A DNA stretch of 64,000 nucleotides from positions 62,001 through 126,000 of the forward strand of contig NZ_NMWT01000013.1 of the NCBI RefSeq assembly GCF_002860365.1, written 5' to 3'. The translations under genes were made by a program, and so were the position numbers. The notes under the pieces were generated by a model. The model made no database searches and was not told the DNA's origin. It saw only the letters and a program-made list of their open reading frames with translations. This document shows positions 1-7,834 of the stretch, piece after piece. Position 1 is the first letter of the stretch. The number at the start of each line of letters is the position of its first letter. The stretch is from Bifidobacterium parmae (GTDB lineage: Bacteria > Actinomycetota > Actinomycetes > Actinomycetales > Bifidobacteriaceae).

Positions 1-254
1 AGATGGTCGGCGGAGACGTGCGTGGACTCGTGCGTCGAGGTCTTCATGAAGTCGACCTCGACCTGCAGCGGCGACTTCGAGATAAGGCGCAGCAGCTGGG
101 TCTCCGTCTCGATCTTCTTGGGCATGAGATTCAGGATCACCAGCTTGAGCGGGCGGACGCGCTGACGCTCCGCCTCGGGCTTCTCGAGCGCGAAGATGCG
201 CTCCGAGTCGAGGATGGCTCTGGCCGGAAGGCCGCTGGGAATCTTGATAGGCAT
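1..254 (-). CDS. metA: homoserine O-acyltransferase MetA, N-terminal fragment
   Basis: This is the first 84 codons of MetA, which acylates homoserine (O-succinyl or O-acetyl) as the first committed step of methionine synthesis in the cytoplasm. The start MPIKIPSG and the stretch [18 protein letters not shown], followed by [17 protein letters not shown], are highly characteristic of the family N-terminus. The gene runs off the left edge, so the catalytic Cys and His are not visible and succinyl versus acetyl specificity cannot be judged. The ATG at 252-254 fits the family start. No strong ribosome binding site is visible in front of it. Confidence 0.93.
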   Translation of the reverse strand, partial: MPIKIPSGLPARAILDSERIFALEKPEAERQRVRPLKLVILNLMPKKIETETQLLRLISKSPLQVEVDFMKTSTHESTHVSADH

Positions 255-481
255 GTCTTCATTATGGCCGCAATGCGGATTTGCCGCACGCCGCCGCCTC
301 CCCCGCGCCATACTTCTTTCTTATCGCGGATTATCAGACCGCGCGGCGTCCCCACACTTGCGAGGAAACGGAATACGCCTTGCGGCGCATGCGTTTTCCT
401 ACTGCGACGCTCGCGACGCTATCGCTGCTCACTGCTTCGGAAAGCCCGCCGGGCTTTCCGACACGCCGAGGGCGATTCGAT
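255..481. other. metA upstream region with a hairpin
   Basis: No gene is visible between divergent metA and the initiator tRNA. A perfect 11-bp hairpin lies at 437-447/451-461 (arms TCGGAAAGCCC and GGGCTTTCCGA). On the minus strand a TGATAAT-like -10 lies near 325-336 and could drive metA with a leader of about 70 nt. No known riboswitch was recognised. Confidence 0.4.
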
Positions 482-509
482 TTGACGTATTCCGATTCGC
501 CGGTATCTT
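482..509 (+). promoter_or_regulatory. putative promoter of the initiator tRNA
   Basis: TTGACG at 482-487 is followed after 16 bp by TATCTT at 504-509. Transcription would begin near 516, about 20 nt before the tRNA. Sequence match only. Confidence 0.45.
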
Positions 510-537
510 AGATAGAGCTGTCGCACAGACAAGCCGA

Positions 538-614
538 CGCGGGGTGGAGCAGCTCGGTAGCTCGCTGGGCTCATAACCCAGAGGTCCATGGTTCAAATCC
601 ATGCCCCGCTACCA
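538..614 (+). tRNA. initiator tRNA-fMet (CAT)
   Basis: A 77-nt cloverleaf has acceptor strand CGCGGGG at 538-544 and 3' strand ending GCTACCA. The first position (C) does not pair with the opposite T, as in initiator tRNAs. The anticodon stem carries the three consecutive G:C pairs (GGG/CCC) that mark initiators, and the anticodon CAT is at 572-574. The CCA end is encoded at 612-614. It is a single gene with its own promoter and terminator. Confidence 0.97.
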
Positions 615-620
615 CGATAA

Positions 621-655
621 AACGCTAGGAATCACAACGATTCCTAGCGTTTTTC
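621..655 (+). terminator. intrinsic terminator after tRNA-fMet
   Basis: A perfect 13-bp stem (621-633 with 639-651), a 5-nt loop and a T-rich tail (TTTTTC) lie directly downstream of the tRNA. Confidence 0.93.
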
Positions 656-668
656 ATTATATCGGGTT

Positions 669-716
669 AGACCACCCTCAGTCATGCTCCGCATGACAGC
701 TCCCGCCAGCGGGAGC
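669..716 (-). repeat. two-hairpin palindromic element, copy 1
   Basis: Read on the minus strand: GCTCCCGCTGGCGGGAGC hairpin, CTGTC, second hairpin (ATGCGGAGCAT), GACTGAGGGTGGTC. The 37 bp at 681-717 recur exactly at 755-791. Member of the dispersed family found throughout the window. Confidence 0.85.
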
Positions 717-742
717 CGGGTTATAGGCCAAAATATGTGTCT

Positions 743-790
743 GGTGGTCTAGTCGTCATGCTCCGCATGACAGCTCCCGCCAGCGGGAGC
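743..790 (-). repeat. two-hairpin palindromic element, copy 2
   Basis: Same orientation as copy 1 and 74 bp from it. The first and second hairpins are identical, but the GACTGAGGG tail is altered. Confidence 0.8.
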
Positions 791-814
791 CAACGGAACG
801 TCAGCAACCATCCG

Positions 815-857
815 CCCGGCCGGCGGGGGCTGTCGGCGCAACCGACTGGGGGTGGTC
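815..857 (+). repeat. two-hairpin palindromic element, copy 3
   Basis: Plus-strand copy with hairpin CCGGCCGGCGGGGG, CTGTCGGC, then GACTGGGGGTGGTC. It sits just downstream of the surface-protein gene and may help terminate it. Confidence 0.8.
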
Positions 858-868
858 GCAGGCACGCC

Positions 869-2860
869 CTACAGGCTCCGCCGCCGAATCACGGCGAGCA
901 TGAACGCACCCACCGCAAGCGCGCAGATGCTCACGCCGAACACGAGCCCCACGTCCACGCCGGTCTCGGGCATCGGCTCCTCGGGCTCTTCCGGCTCGCA
1001 CGGCTCCTCCGGCTCGCACGGCTCCTCTTCCTCGGGCTCCTCGGGCTTCTCGATGGTCACGCGCGTGTGCTCCCACTTGTCGTCGTAGCGGCTGGCGGCG
1101 GGCATGACGCGGTCGTCGCCGGCGAATTTCCATACGAACACGTACCAGCCGTGGGTCTCCGCCGTGATCTCGACCGGATTCCCGTGCGCGTCGGGCGTGC
1201 CGGCGCCCACGCGGATCCGCCCGTTGACGGCCGGATACTCCCATGTGCCGATGAGCCGGTGGTTGGCGTCCTCGGCGGGCTCCTCGGCGCCTTTCGGCTC
1301 GTATGCGTCGTCGTTCGCGGGGTCGTCCGGATCGCCGGACCACCAGACGCTCACCTGCGCGAGCGGCCGGTCGGCGCCGATGCCGTAGGTCTCGTCGCCG
1401 GCGAACGTGCCGTGCCCGTCGGGGAATCCGCTCACGGTGATCGTGTCGCTCAGGTGCGAGCCGACCTGCGCCGCGTGTTCGGTGACGGTCGATTCGACCT
1501 CCACCTTGGCGCGGTTCGCGTTGCTTTCGGCGGCGTCGAGGAACGGCGTGACCACGTCGGCGAGCACGTACTCCTTCGCCGTGTCGCTCTGCTTCGACGC
1601 GTCGATCGCCCACACCCAGGTGCCGATGCCGCCGCGTGCGGGCGTGCGGTACGGTTCGCCGTCGTCGCCGACCGCCGTGACGGTCGCCTGCCGTCCGGGG
1701 CCGTCGAACGTCGCGCTCCCCCGCGCGGCCGGCTCGTAGCCGCGTCGTTTCACGCGCGCGAGGAAGTCCTCGATGGTCTCGCCGTCCTTCGGTTCCATGC
1801 GGTCGACGAGCCGGTCGGCGGGGATGTCGTCGAAGTAGTATCCGCGCGCGACGAGCTCCAATCCGGCCGGCCAGTGGCTGTCGTCGCCGCTTACGCCGGA
1901 CGTCACCTGGTCGGCGACCTCCTGCCCGGCGTCGACGATCTTCGCCGCGGCGACGGTGGCGATCGACGGCGTGAAGTCCTTGCGCACGCGGAAGGCGACG
2001 CCGACGTTGGAGACGCTTTCCTGCCGTCCGAACCCGATGTAGTCCTGATTGCTGACGAACTGTTCGACGCGCGGGGCGTCGTAGCCGGAATGCACCTTCA
2101 CGTCGCCGGCGCCGGTGGCGTTCCACGTGTGCCGGATGGGTTTCGAATCGGTCGTGCCGCTGACGACCGCGGACGCCGCGCCGCCGCCGGCCGCGTCGAA
2201 CAGCGCGGGTCCTTCGATGCGCAGTTCGTAGCGGATGCCGGCGATGTGCTCGCCGCGCGCGTTGGTCACGCCCACGTCGACCCATCCGCTGCGGATGCCG
2301 TCGACCATGTCGGATGCGACGCGGATGCCCGCCGGCACGCGCGACTCCGCCTCCTGCCAGAGTTCGGCGGCGCGCGCGTCCAGTCCGGGATGCTGTTGGA
2401 GGATGGCGGCGTAGTGGCGCCGCCATGCGCCCGGATCGGCGTCGAAATGCTCGTGGACGAGCACGCCGATGGCGGCGTGGGTGCGCGCGTCGCGATGCTC
2501 CCGGTAGTGGTCGGCGAGCCAGCCGACGCGTCGCGCCGCCTCGCCGTCCTCACGGATGCGCGACGACGAGTAGGAGGTTTCGGCGTCCTTGCCGGCCTCC
2601 ATGCAGTAGACGAGGCGTCCGTCGCCGGTGCGCGTGAGCGCGCCGATGCGCAGTCCCTGCTTGCCGTCGGCGTCGTACGTCAGATACGTGTGCTCCGGAG
2701 CCCATTGCATCGTTCCGGCGGCAAGCGCGGCGGGCGCGGCCGCCAGCAGCGCCGCCAGCGCCACCGCCGCCGTCGCGACGGTCGCGGCGATGCGCGCGCG
2801 GATCGTGCGCGGCGGCGTATGAATCTCACCATGTGATTGCGCGGTCTGATCGTCGGTCAT
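869..2860 (-). CDS. sortase-anchored surface protein with thioester-like N-terminal domain
   Basis: A 663-residue secreted protein. A cytoplasmic N-tail is followed by a hydrophobic signal segment at about residues 25-48 ending ALAAG. The next ~120 residues contain VYCMEAG and later THAAIGVLVHEHF, resembling the Cys and Gln-bearing segments of TQXA thioester adhesin domains, although the usual Gln is His here. Central beta-rich domains follow. A Pro/Glu spacer (EEPCEP repeats) leads to MPETG at 630-634, a hydrophobic helix and RRRSL, a canonical sortase signal with M replacing L. It is probably a wall-anchored adhesin. The ATG at 2858-2860 is preceded by GGGAAGGA. The gene is monocistronic, and its downstream side carries three palindromic repeats. 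The ligand is unknown. Confidence 0.8.
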   Translation of the reverse strand: MTDDQTAQSHGEIHTPPRTIRARIAATVATAAVALAALLAAAPAALAAGTMQWAPEHTYLTYDADGKQGLRIGALTRTGDGRLVYCMEAGKDAETSYSSSRIREDGEAARRVGWLADHYREHRDARTHAAIGVLVHEHFDADPGAWRRHYAAILQQHPGLDARAAELWQEAESRVPAGIRVASDMVDGIRSGWVDVGVTNARGEHIAGIRYELRIEGPALFDAAGGGAASAVVSGTTDSKPIRHTWNATGAGDVKVHSGYDAPRVEQFVSNQDYIGFGRQESVSNVGVAFRVRKDFTPSIATVAAAKIVDAGQEVADQVTSGVSGDDSHWPAGLELVARGYYFDDIPADRLVDRMEPKDGETIEDFLARVKRRGYEPAARGSATFDGPGRQATVTAVGDDGEPYRTPARGGIGTWVWAIDASKQSDTAKEYVLADVVTPFLDAAESNANRAKVEVESTVTEHAAQVGSHLSDTITVSGFPDGHGTFAGDETYGIGADRPLAQVSVWWSGDPDDPANDDAYEPKGAEEPAEDANHRLIGTWEYPAVNGRIRVGAGTPDAHGNPVEITAETHGWYVFVWKFAGDDRVMPAASRYDDKWEHTRVTIEKPEEPEEEEPCEPEEPCEPEEPEEPMPETGVDVGLVFGVSICALAVGAFMLAVIRRRSL

Positions 2861-3033
2861 GTCCTGGTCCTTCCCTGTCTTCGGCCAGCGCGGCGACCGT
2901 CCGGCCGTCGCGCTGGCCCGTTGTCCTCACCGTCGGTGCCATCGGCGGACGGATGGTTCCAGATTGGCGGATTCACGCCGATGAGGACCGGTTTTCCGGG
3001 GCTTGTGGTCGGAGCCCCTCCCGCCGGGCGTGT

Positions 3034-3137
3034 TGTGGATAAGTTCAAACGTTTGCTTGTCCACATTCCGCCGATCCGGGACGTCTCGCGCACCGGTTGT
3101 CCACAAACGTTGTCGCCCGTCCACCGGGTTATCCACC
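3034..3137. promoter_or_regulatory. cluster of four DnaA-box-like 9-mers
   Basis: TGTGGATAA at 3034-3042 is a perfect TTATCCACA box on the minus strand. TTGTCCACA occurs at 3057-3065 and 3097-3105, matching the actinobacterial DnaA box form, and TTATCCACC occurs at 3129-3137. All lie within 104 bp of the 406-bp gap between the surface-protein gene and glgE. No AT-rich unwinding region or dnaA gene is adjacent, so a DnaA-titration or regulatory site is more likely than oriC itself. Confidence 0.6.
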
Positions 3138-3155
3138 GCGACGGGCCGAAAAGGC

Positions 3156-3184
3156 TGTATTTCCGGCACACCCGCCCCTACAAT
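3156..3184 (+). promoter_or_regulatory. putative glgE promoter
   Basis: TACAAT at 3179-3184 is a good -10 hexamer, with a weak TGTATT 17 bp upstream. It lies just downstream of the DnaA boxes, giving a leader of about 75 nt to the ATG at 3267. Confidence 0.45.
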
Positions 3185-3266
3185 GGGTGCCGTGGCACAT
3201 CCAAGTCGTGCGACCGCGCCACAACACGGCCGCGCGATACGCGTGAGAAGTAAGGAGGAGGTCGCC

Positions 3267-5528
3267 ATGTCGAAGACGACCAGCAGCGAGATGAACAACG
3301 CCATGGCCGATACGAAGGCAGAGGAGAAGAACGAGGTCGAGGCGGAGAAGGGCGCCAAGACCAAGACCACGAGGAAGAGGGCCACCACGCGCCGTCGCAG
3401 GGCCGCGAAGCCGACGCAGGTCGCGGTGACCGTCGTGGGCGAGACCCCGGCGCAGTCGATCCCCGTCACCGAACCGGGCCAGTTCGGCCGCATCAACATC
3501 CTGGACGTCACGCCGAACGAGGAGCGCGGCGTGTACCCGGCTCGCGTCGAGCTGGGCGAGCCGTTCGAGGTCACCGCGCAGGTGTTCATCGAGGGCCGCA
3601 CGAAGGTGGGCGCCACCGCGGTCGTGCGCAACCATCGCGGCAAGGAGATGCAGCGCATCCCGATGACCTGCGTCAACCCGGGCCTCGACCGTTGGGCCGT
3701 GACCCTCACCTGCGGCGAGCATTCCGACGTGAAGCCGTGGGAGCCGGAGTTCGCGCAGATCAAGCGTCAGCTGGGCGAATGGTCCGTCACCGTCGAAGGC
3801 TGGGAGGACACCTACCGTTCCTGGCTGCATGACGCCACCATCAAGGTGAAGGTGAACGACGACGTCGAGAACGCGCTGATCTCCGGCGCGCAGCTGCTCG
3901 ACCGCTGGGCGCACACCCCGGACGCGAAGCTCAAGGCCGCCCAGCGCAAGGTGCTCGAGGCCGCCGCGAAGACGATGGCCGACGAGACCCTCGCCCCCGA
4001 GGATCGTCTCGCCGCCGCCACGACCGCCGAGGTCGCCGAGCTGCATGAGACGAACCCGCTGCGCGACGGCCTGTCGGAGAGCGCCCCGCAGCGCTTCCTC
4101 GTGCAGCGTCCGAAGTCCAGCTTCGCCGCCTGGTACCAGTTCTTCCCGCGTTCCGAGGGCGCGTACGTGGACGAGGAGACCGGCAAGATCGTGCAGGGCA
4201 CGCTGAAGACCTCCGTCTCCGGTCTGGAGCGCGCGAAGGCCGAGGGCTTCGACATCGTGTACCTGCCGCCGATCTTCCCGATCGGCGTGACGAACCGCAA
4301 GGGCAAGGACAATTCGCTGAACGCGGGTCCGGACGATCCGGGTTCGCCGTTCGGCATCGGCAGCTCGCTCGGCGGCCACGACACCGTCGACCCGCTGCTC
4401 GGCACGATGGACGACTTCAAGGCGCTGTGCGCGAAGGCGCATGAGCTGGGTCTGGAGATCGCGCTCGACTTCGCCCTCCAGTGCTCGCCCGACCATCCGT
4501 GGGTGAAGGCGCATCCGAACTGGTTCCGCACCAAGCCGGACGGCACGATCGCGTTCGCCGAGAACCCGCCGAAGAAGTACCAGGACATCTACCCGATCGA
4601 CTTCAACGCGGACATGCCGGGCATCGAACGCGAGGTCGAACGCATCATGGACCTGTGGATCGAGGCGGGCGTGACGATCTTCCGCGTCGACAACCCGCAC
4701 ACCAAGCCGGTGCGCTTCTGGCAGGACGTCATCGCCGCGGTCACGAAGAAGCACCCGGAGGTGCTGTTCCTCGCCGAGGCGTTCACCCGCCCGGGTATGA
4801 TGCGCGCGCTGAGCTACGTGGGCTTCACCCAGTCGCACTGCTACTTCCCGTGGCGCAACACGAAGGAGGAGCTGGAGGAGTACCTCGGCACCACGAACGG
4901 CGACGACGGCTACTACCAGCACAACACGTTCTGGCCGACCACGCCGGACATCCTCACCGCCTACGTGCGCGACAACGGCATCGCCGGCCATGCGGTGCGC
5001 GCGGTGCTCGCCGCGATGGGCTCGCCGAGCTGGGGCATCTACAACGGCTTCGAGCTGATCGAGAACCAGCAGCGCGACGGCTTCGAGGAGCAGCGCAACA
5101 ACGAGAAGTACGAGATCAAGGTGCGCGACTGGTCCGAGGCGGACAAGTTCGGCATCGCCGAGCTGCTCACCTCGCTGAACCGCATCCGCCGCGAACATGT
5201 GGAGGCGTTCAGCTACCACAACCTGCACGTGCTGGAGACCAGCGACCCGAACATCCTTGCGTTCGCCCGCCACACGCCGGCCAACCTGACGAAGTCCGGC
5301 AAGCCGGAGACGCTGATCGTGGTCGTCAACCTCGACTGCCACAACGCGCATCAGGCGATGGTCCACTTCGAGATGCCGGAATTCGACGTCGACCCGAAGT
5401 GGGGCGCGCATCTGCGCGACGAGCTGACCGGCCGCGACTTCGCCTGGAGCTGGGACAACTTCGTCTCGCTCGCCCCGTGGGCGGACGTCGCGCACGTGTT
5501 CACCGTCGTGCACGAGTACGGCGAGTGA
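3267..5528 (+). CDS. glgE: alpha-1,4-glucan:maltose-1-phosphate maltosyltransferase GlgE
   Basis: A 753-residue GH13 subfamily 3 enzyme that transfers maltosyl units from maltose-1-phosphate onto alpha-1,4-glucan. The first ~50 residues form a charged Lys/Arg/Glu-rich, Ala/Thr-rich extension unlike the core and probably disordered. A beta-sandwich domain follows, then the catalytic barrel. FRVDNPHTKP contains the nucleophile Asp475 and LFLAEAFTRP the acid/base Glu504; their 29-residue spacing equals that in the characterised Streptomyces enzyme. The ATG at 3267 was chosen because AAGGAGGAG precedes it and upstream codons add no family sequence. No treS, pep2 or glgB lies nearby, so the source of maltose-1-phosphate is elsewhere or unknown. 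A strong hairpin follows. Confidence 0.95.
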   Translation: MSKTTSSEMNNAMADTKAEEKNEVEAEKGAKTKTTRKRATTRRRRAAKPTQVAVTVVGETPAQSIPVTEPGQFGRINILDVTPNEERGVYPARVELGEPFEVTAQVFIEGRTKVGATAVVRNHRGKEMQRIPMTCVNPGLDRWAVTLTCGEHSDVKPWEPEFAQIKRQLGEWSVTVEGWEDTYRSWLHDATIKVKVNDDVENALISGAQLLDRWAHTPDAKLKAAQRKVLEAAAKTMADETLAPEDRLAAATTAEVAELHETNPLRDGLSESAPQRFLVQRPKSSFAAWYQFFPRSEGAYVDEETGKIVQGTLKTSVSGLERAKAEGFDIVYLPPIFPIGVTNRKGKDNSLNAGPDDPGSPFGIGSSLGGHDTVDPLLGTMDDFKALCAKAHELGLEIALDFALQCSPDHPWVKAHPNWFRTKPDGTIAFAENPPKKYQDIYPIDFNADMPGIEREVERIMDLWIEAGVTIFRVDNPHTKPVRFWQDVIAAVTKKHPEVLFLAEAFTRPGMMRALSYVGFTQSHCYFPWRNTKEELEEYLGTTNGDDGYYQHNTFWPTTPDILTAYVRDNGIAGHAVRAVLAAMGSPSWGIYNGFELIENQQRDGFEEQRNNEKYEIKVRDWSEADKFGIAELLTSLNRIRREHVEAFSYHNLHVLETSDPNILAFARHTPANLTKSGKPETLIVVVNLDCHNAHQAMVHFEMPEFDVDPKWGAHLRDELTGRDFAWSWDNFVSLAPWADVAHVFTVVHEYGE

Positions 5529-5544
5529 TCCCGTCCGCCGCGTG

Positions 5545-5582
5545 ACCCGGTCCGGCCCGTCCGATGCGGGCCGGACCGGGTT
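5545..5582 (+). terminator. hairpin terminator after glgE
   Basis: A 15-bp GC stem (5545-5559 with 5567-5581) with a 7-nt loop separates glgE from ppa. It lacks a strong T-tract. Confidence 0.7.
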
Positions 5583-5646
5583 ACGTCCGCCGCGTGTTTC
5601 GCGGTAAGGTGATTAGCGAACAACAACCAATCAAGGAGAAACCGAA

Positions 5647-6141
5647 ATGGCTGAAACCTTCAACGTCGTGGTGGAGATCCCGCGCGGTTCCAAGAACAAG
5701 TACGAAGTCGACCAGGAGACGGGCCGCGTCTTCCTGGATCGCGAGCTGTTCACCGCCATGGGCTACCCGGATGACTACGGCTACATCGAGGGCACGCTGG
5801 GCGAGGACGGCGATCCGCTGGACGCGCTCGTCATGGTGCGCAACTCCGTGTTCCCGGGCTGCGTCATCGAGTGCCGCGCCGTGGGCCTGTACCACATGGA
5901 GGACGAAGAGGGCGGCGACGACAAGGTGCTGTGCGTGCCGGCCGACGTCCGCTACGACGACATCCAGGACGTCAAGGACGTCAACGAGTACCACCTGAAG
6001 GAGATCAAGCACTTCTTCGAGCAGTACAAGGCCCTTGAGCCGAACAAGGAGGTCCTCCCGGGCGACTACTGGACCGGTGCGGACGTCGCCGAGAAGGAAA
6101 TCAAGGAAGCGCGCGAGCGCCTCGCCAACTCCGCCAAGTGA
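5647..6141 (+). CDS. ppa: family I inorganic pyrophosphatase
   Basis: A 164-residue cytoplasmic enzyme hydrolysing pyrophosphate to two phosphates, which drives biosynthetic reactions such as aminoacylation and nucleotide polymerisation. The signature DGDPLDALV lies at residues 54-62 with the three metal-binding Asp residues. VEIPRGSKNKYE near the N-terminus and KHFFEQYK near the C-terminus are also typical. Length is normal for the bacterial family. An AAGGAGA ribosome binding site lies 7 nt before the ATG, and TAAGGT upstream (near 5604) may be the -10. A palindromic element and hairpin follow. Confidence 0.97.
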   Translation: MAETFNVVVEIPRGSKNKYEVDQETGRVFLDRELFTAMGYPDDYGYIEGTLGEDGDPLDALVMVRNSVFPGCVIECRAVGLYHMEDEEGGDDKVLCVPADVRYDDIQDVKDVNEYHLKEIKHFFEQYKALEPNKEVLPGDYWTGADVAEKEIKEARERLANSAK

Positions 6142-6155
6142 TGTCGCGTGATTAG

Positions 6156-6202
6156 GCTCCCCTTGCAGGGGAGCTGGCCCGCGAAGCGGGACTGAGGGGT
6201 AG
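6156..6202 (+). repeat. two-hairpin palindromic element
   Basis: GCTCCCCTTGCAGGGGAGC hairpin, CTGGCC, CGCGAAGCGG hairpin, then ACTGAGGGGTAG, 15 bp after the ppa stop. Confidence 0.85.
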
Positions 6203-6232
6203 TCGGATCCAAGCATCCGCTACCCCTCAGTC
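6190..6232 (+). terminator. terminator-like hairpin formed with a repeat tail
   Basis: The GACTGAGGGGTAG tail of the palindromic element (6190-6202) pairs perfectly with CTACCCCTCAGTC at 6220-6232, followed by GTCTTC. It probably ends ppa transcripts. Confidence 0.6.
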
Positions 6233-6255
6233 GTCTTCAAGGACCAGTGCCCGTA

Positions 6256-6348
6256 TATAATCGAATACCGTAATTTCACCTAGGCGTAGGCGGCGTGTGG
6301 GAACGCTGGTCGAGGCCCATACCGTGGTGACGGCCGACCGGGGCCGCC
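6256..6348 (+). promoter_or_regulatory. promoter and structured leader upstream of mntP
   Basis: A perfect TATAAT lies at 6256-6261. The leader can form nested pairings: GGCGGC 6289-6294 with GCCGCC 6343-6348, and GGTCG 6308-6312 with CGACC 6335-6339. The conserved loop of the yybP-ykoY manganese riboswitch (GGGGAGUAG) was not found, so no riboswitch class is claimed. Confidence 0.4.
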
Positions 6349-6375
6349 GGGGGATGAACCATTCACGCACACACC

Positions 6376-6954
6376 ATGATTTCGATGATCATCCAATCGT
6401 TGCTGATTTCCGTTTCCGTCGCGATGGACGCGTTCGCCGTGTCCATCGGCAAGGGACTGACCGTGAAACGCGCCCGGTTCGTGGACGCCCTGAAATGCGG
6501 CCTGTGGTTCGGCGGATTCCAGGCGCTGTTCCCGCTGCTCGGCATCTTCGCCGCCTCCGCGTTCGCCTCCTACGTGACGAGCGTGGACCATTGGATCATC
6601 TTCCTCCTGCTGGCCGTGATCGGCGGCAACATGATCCGCGAGGCGTTCGAGGAGGACGAGGAGAACGCGAAGGAGACGCCCGAATTCGACTGGAAGCACA
6701 TGCTGCCGCTCGCCGTGGCGTGCAGCATCGACGCGTTCGCCGTGGGCGTGAGCCTGGGCCTGATGAAGATCAACATCGCGTTCACGGTCGCCGCGATGGG
6801 CGTGGTGACCGGCCTGTTCTCGATCGCCGGCATCTACATCGGCCGCGTGTTCGGCGCCCGCTGGCAGAAGCCCGCGCAGGTCGCCGGTGGCGTGGTCCTC
6901 ATCGTCATCGGCATCAAGGTGCTGCTCGAGCACCTGGGAATCATCGCGTTCTGA
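6376..6954 (+). CDS. mntP: manganese efflux pump MntP
   Basis: A 192-residue integral membrane protein with six predicted helices in two repeated halves. Each half carries the diagnostic Asp motif: MDAFAVSIGKG at about residues 17-27 and SIDAFAVGVSLG at about 117-128. MntP exports Mn(II) to limit intracellular excess. An acidic loop (EEDEENAKE) joins the halves. The ATG at 6376 is used, but a second in-frame ATG three codons later is equally close to the family start, and neither has a strong ribosome binding site. The long structured leader suggests post-transcriptional control. Confidence 0.93.
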   Translation: MISMIIQSLLISVSVAMDAFAVSIGKGLTVKRARFVDALKCGLWFGGFQALFPLLGIFAASAFASYVTSVDHWIIFLLLAVIGGNMIREAFEEDEENAKETPEFDWKHMLPLAVACSIDAFAVGVSLGLMKINIAFTVAAMGVVTGLFSIAGIYIGRVFGARWQKPAQVAGGVVLIVIGIKVLLEHLGIIAF

Positions 6955-6964
6955 GTTCCGTTCT

Positions 6965-7015
6965 CACCTCCCTCTGACGAGGGAGGTGAGAACGCGAAGC
7001 GATGACGGAGGGAGA
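6965..7015 (+). repeat. palindromic element, CTCTGACGAG subtype
   Basis: A CACCTCCCTC-TGAC-GAGGGAGGTG hairpin followed by a CGAAGCG motif and CGGAGGGAGAGA. Faces the next element and probably acts as part of a bidirectional terminator between convergent mntP and the membrane protein gene. Confidence 0.8.
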
Positions 7016-7040
7016 GAAGAAGAGCGGTCGTAGCCGCTGT

Positions 7041-7087
7041 CTCTCCCCCACCCGGCTTCGCCGGGAGCCCCCTCGTCAGAGGGGGCC
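7041..7087 (-). repeat. palindromic element, opposite orientation
   Basis: CTCTCCCCCACCCGGCTTCG, then CCGGGAGC and the CCCCCTCGTCAGAGGGGG hairpin. It is inverted relative to the element at 6965. Confidence 0.8.
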
Positions 7088-7102
7088 AGATGCGGATAAG
7101 GC

Positions 7103-7834
7103 TCAGCCGACGATCTGGAGGAACAGGGCGGCGGCGAAGACGACGAGCCCGTAGAACATGACGGGCAGCAGGGCGACGCCGACCCACGGGGCGCGCACGG
7201 CCGGATCCGGGTCGAGTTCCTTGAGCCACCACACGGAGGCGTAGGCGAGCATGAGCGCGAACAGCGCCATCACCGCGATGACGCCGGCAAACAGGCCGCC
7301 GGACACCGCGAGTCCGCCGGAGACCACGTACGGGATGAAGTACCAGCCGGCGAGCGCGATCGACGCGGCGCCGCCGGTCACGCAATGCGACAGGGCGCGG
7401 ATGAGGTGCGAGCGTTCCTCGCGCAGCATCTGCCGTCCGAACGAGACGATGGTGAGCACGACGAGCAGTCCGGCGACGGCGGCGGCCCAACGGATCTCGC
7501 CGGAATCGGTATCGAACAGGGCGGCGCGCGTGTCGTCCTGCACCATGATCACGTCGCCGGCGGCGGGGAACGCGACGAACACGAGCGACAGCGCGCCGGC
7601 GACCAGTCCGATCACACGGTCGATGATGGTCGCGCGGAACGGCCAGAACACGTGGAACAGCACGAGCGCGACGGCCAGCAGCACGGTTCCGGCCAGTTGC
7701 ATGACGATGCCGGCCCCCGCGCCGGCAAGCCCCCACACGGCGCCGACCACGATGAGCAGCACGTATGCGAGCGCCTGCGCGGCGAGCATCGTCCCGCGCT
7801 TGGCATTCCACTGGCTTACGGTTTCGCCGGTCAT
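7103..7834 (-). CDS. multi-pass membrane protein of unknown function
   Basis: A 243-residue hydrophobic protein with about seven transmembrane segments. The soluble stretch VQDDTRAALFDTDSGEIRW lies between segments near residue 105, and REERSHL follows another. I recognise no catalytic motif or family. The ATG at 7832-7834 is chosen because GGGAG lies 7 nt upstream; a GTG six codons earlier is also in frame. It faces mntP, with two palindromic elements between them, and is not obviously co-transcribed with anything. Confidence 0.7.
   Translation of the reverse strand: MTGETVSQWNAKRGTMLAAQALAYVLLIVVGAVWGLAGAGAGIVMQLAGTVLLAVALVLFHVFWPFRATIIDRVIGLVAGALSLVFVAFPAAGDVIMVQDDTRAALFDTDSGEIRWAAAVAGLLVVLTIVSFGRQMLREERSHLIRALSHCVTGGAASIALAGWYFIPYVVSGGLAVSGGLFAGVIAVMALFALMLAYASVWWLKELDPDPAVRAPWVGVALLPVMFYGLVVFAAALFLQIVG

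Noticed and set aside
737-2836. Long Arg/Ala-rich open frame opposite the surface-protein gene
   Set aside because: High GC creates long antisense frames opposite real genes here and in many other places (for example opposite glgE, valS and gatB); none has domains or an RBS.
3034-3137. The chromosomal replication origin itself
   Set aside because: There are DnaA boxes but no AT-rich unwinding element and no dnaA, dnaN or rpmH alongside. I keep it as a DnaA-box cluster.
6241-6375. yybP-ykoY manganese riboswitch
   Set aside because: The conserved GGGGAGUAG loop is not present despite the suitable gene context.
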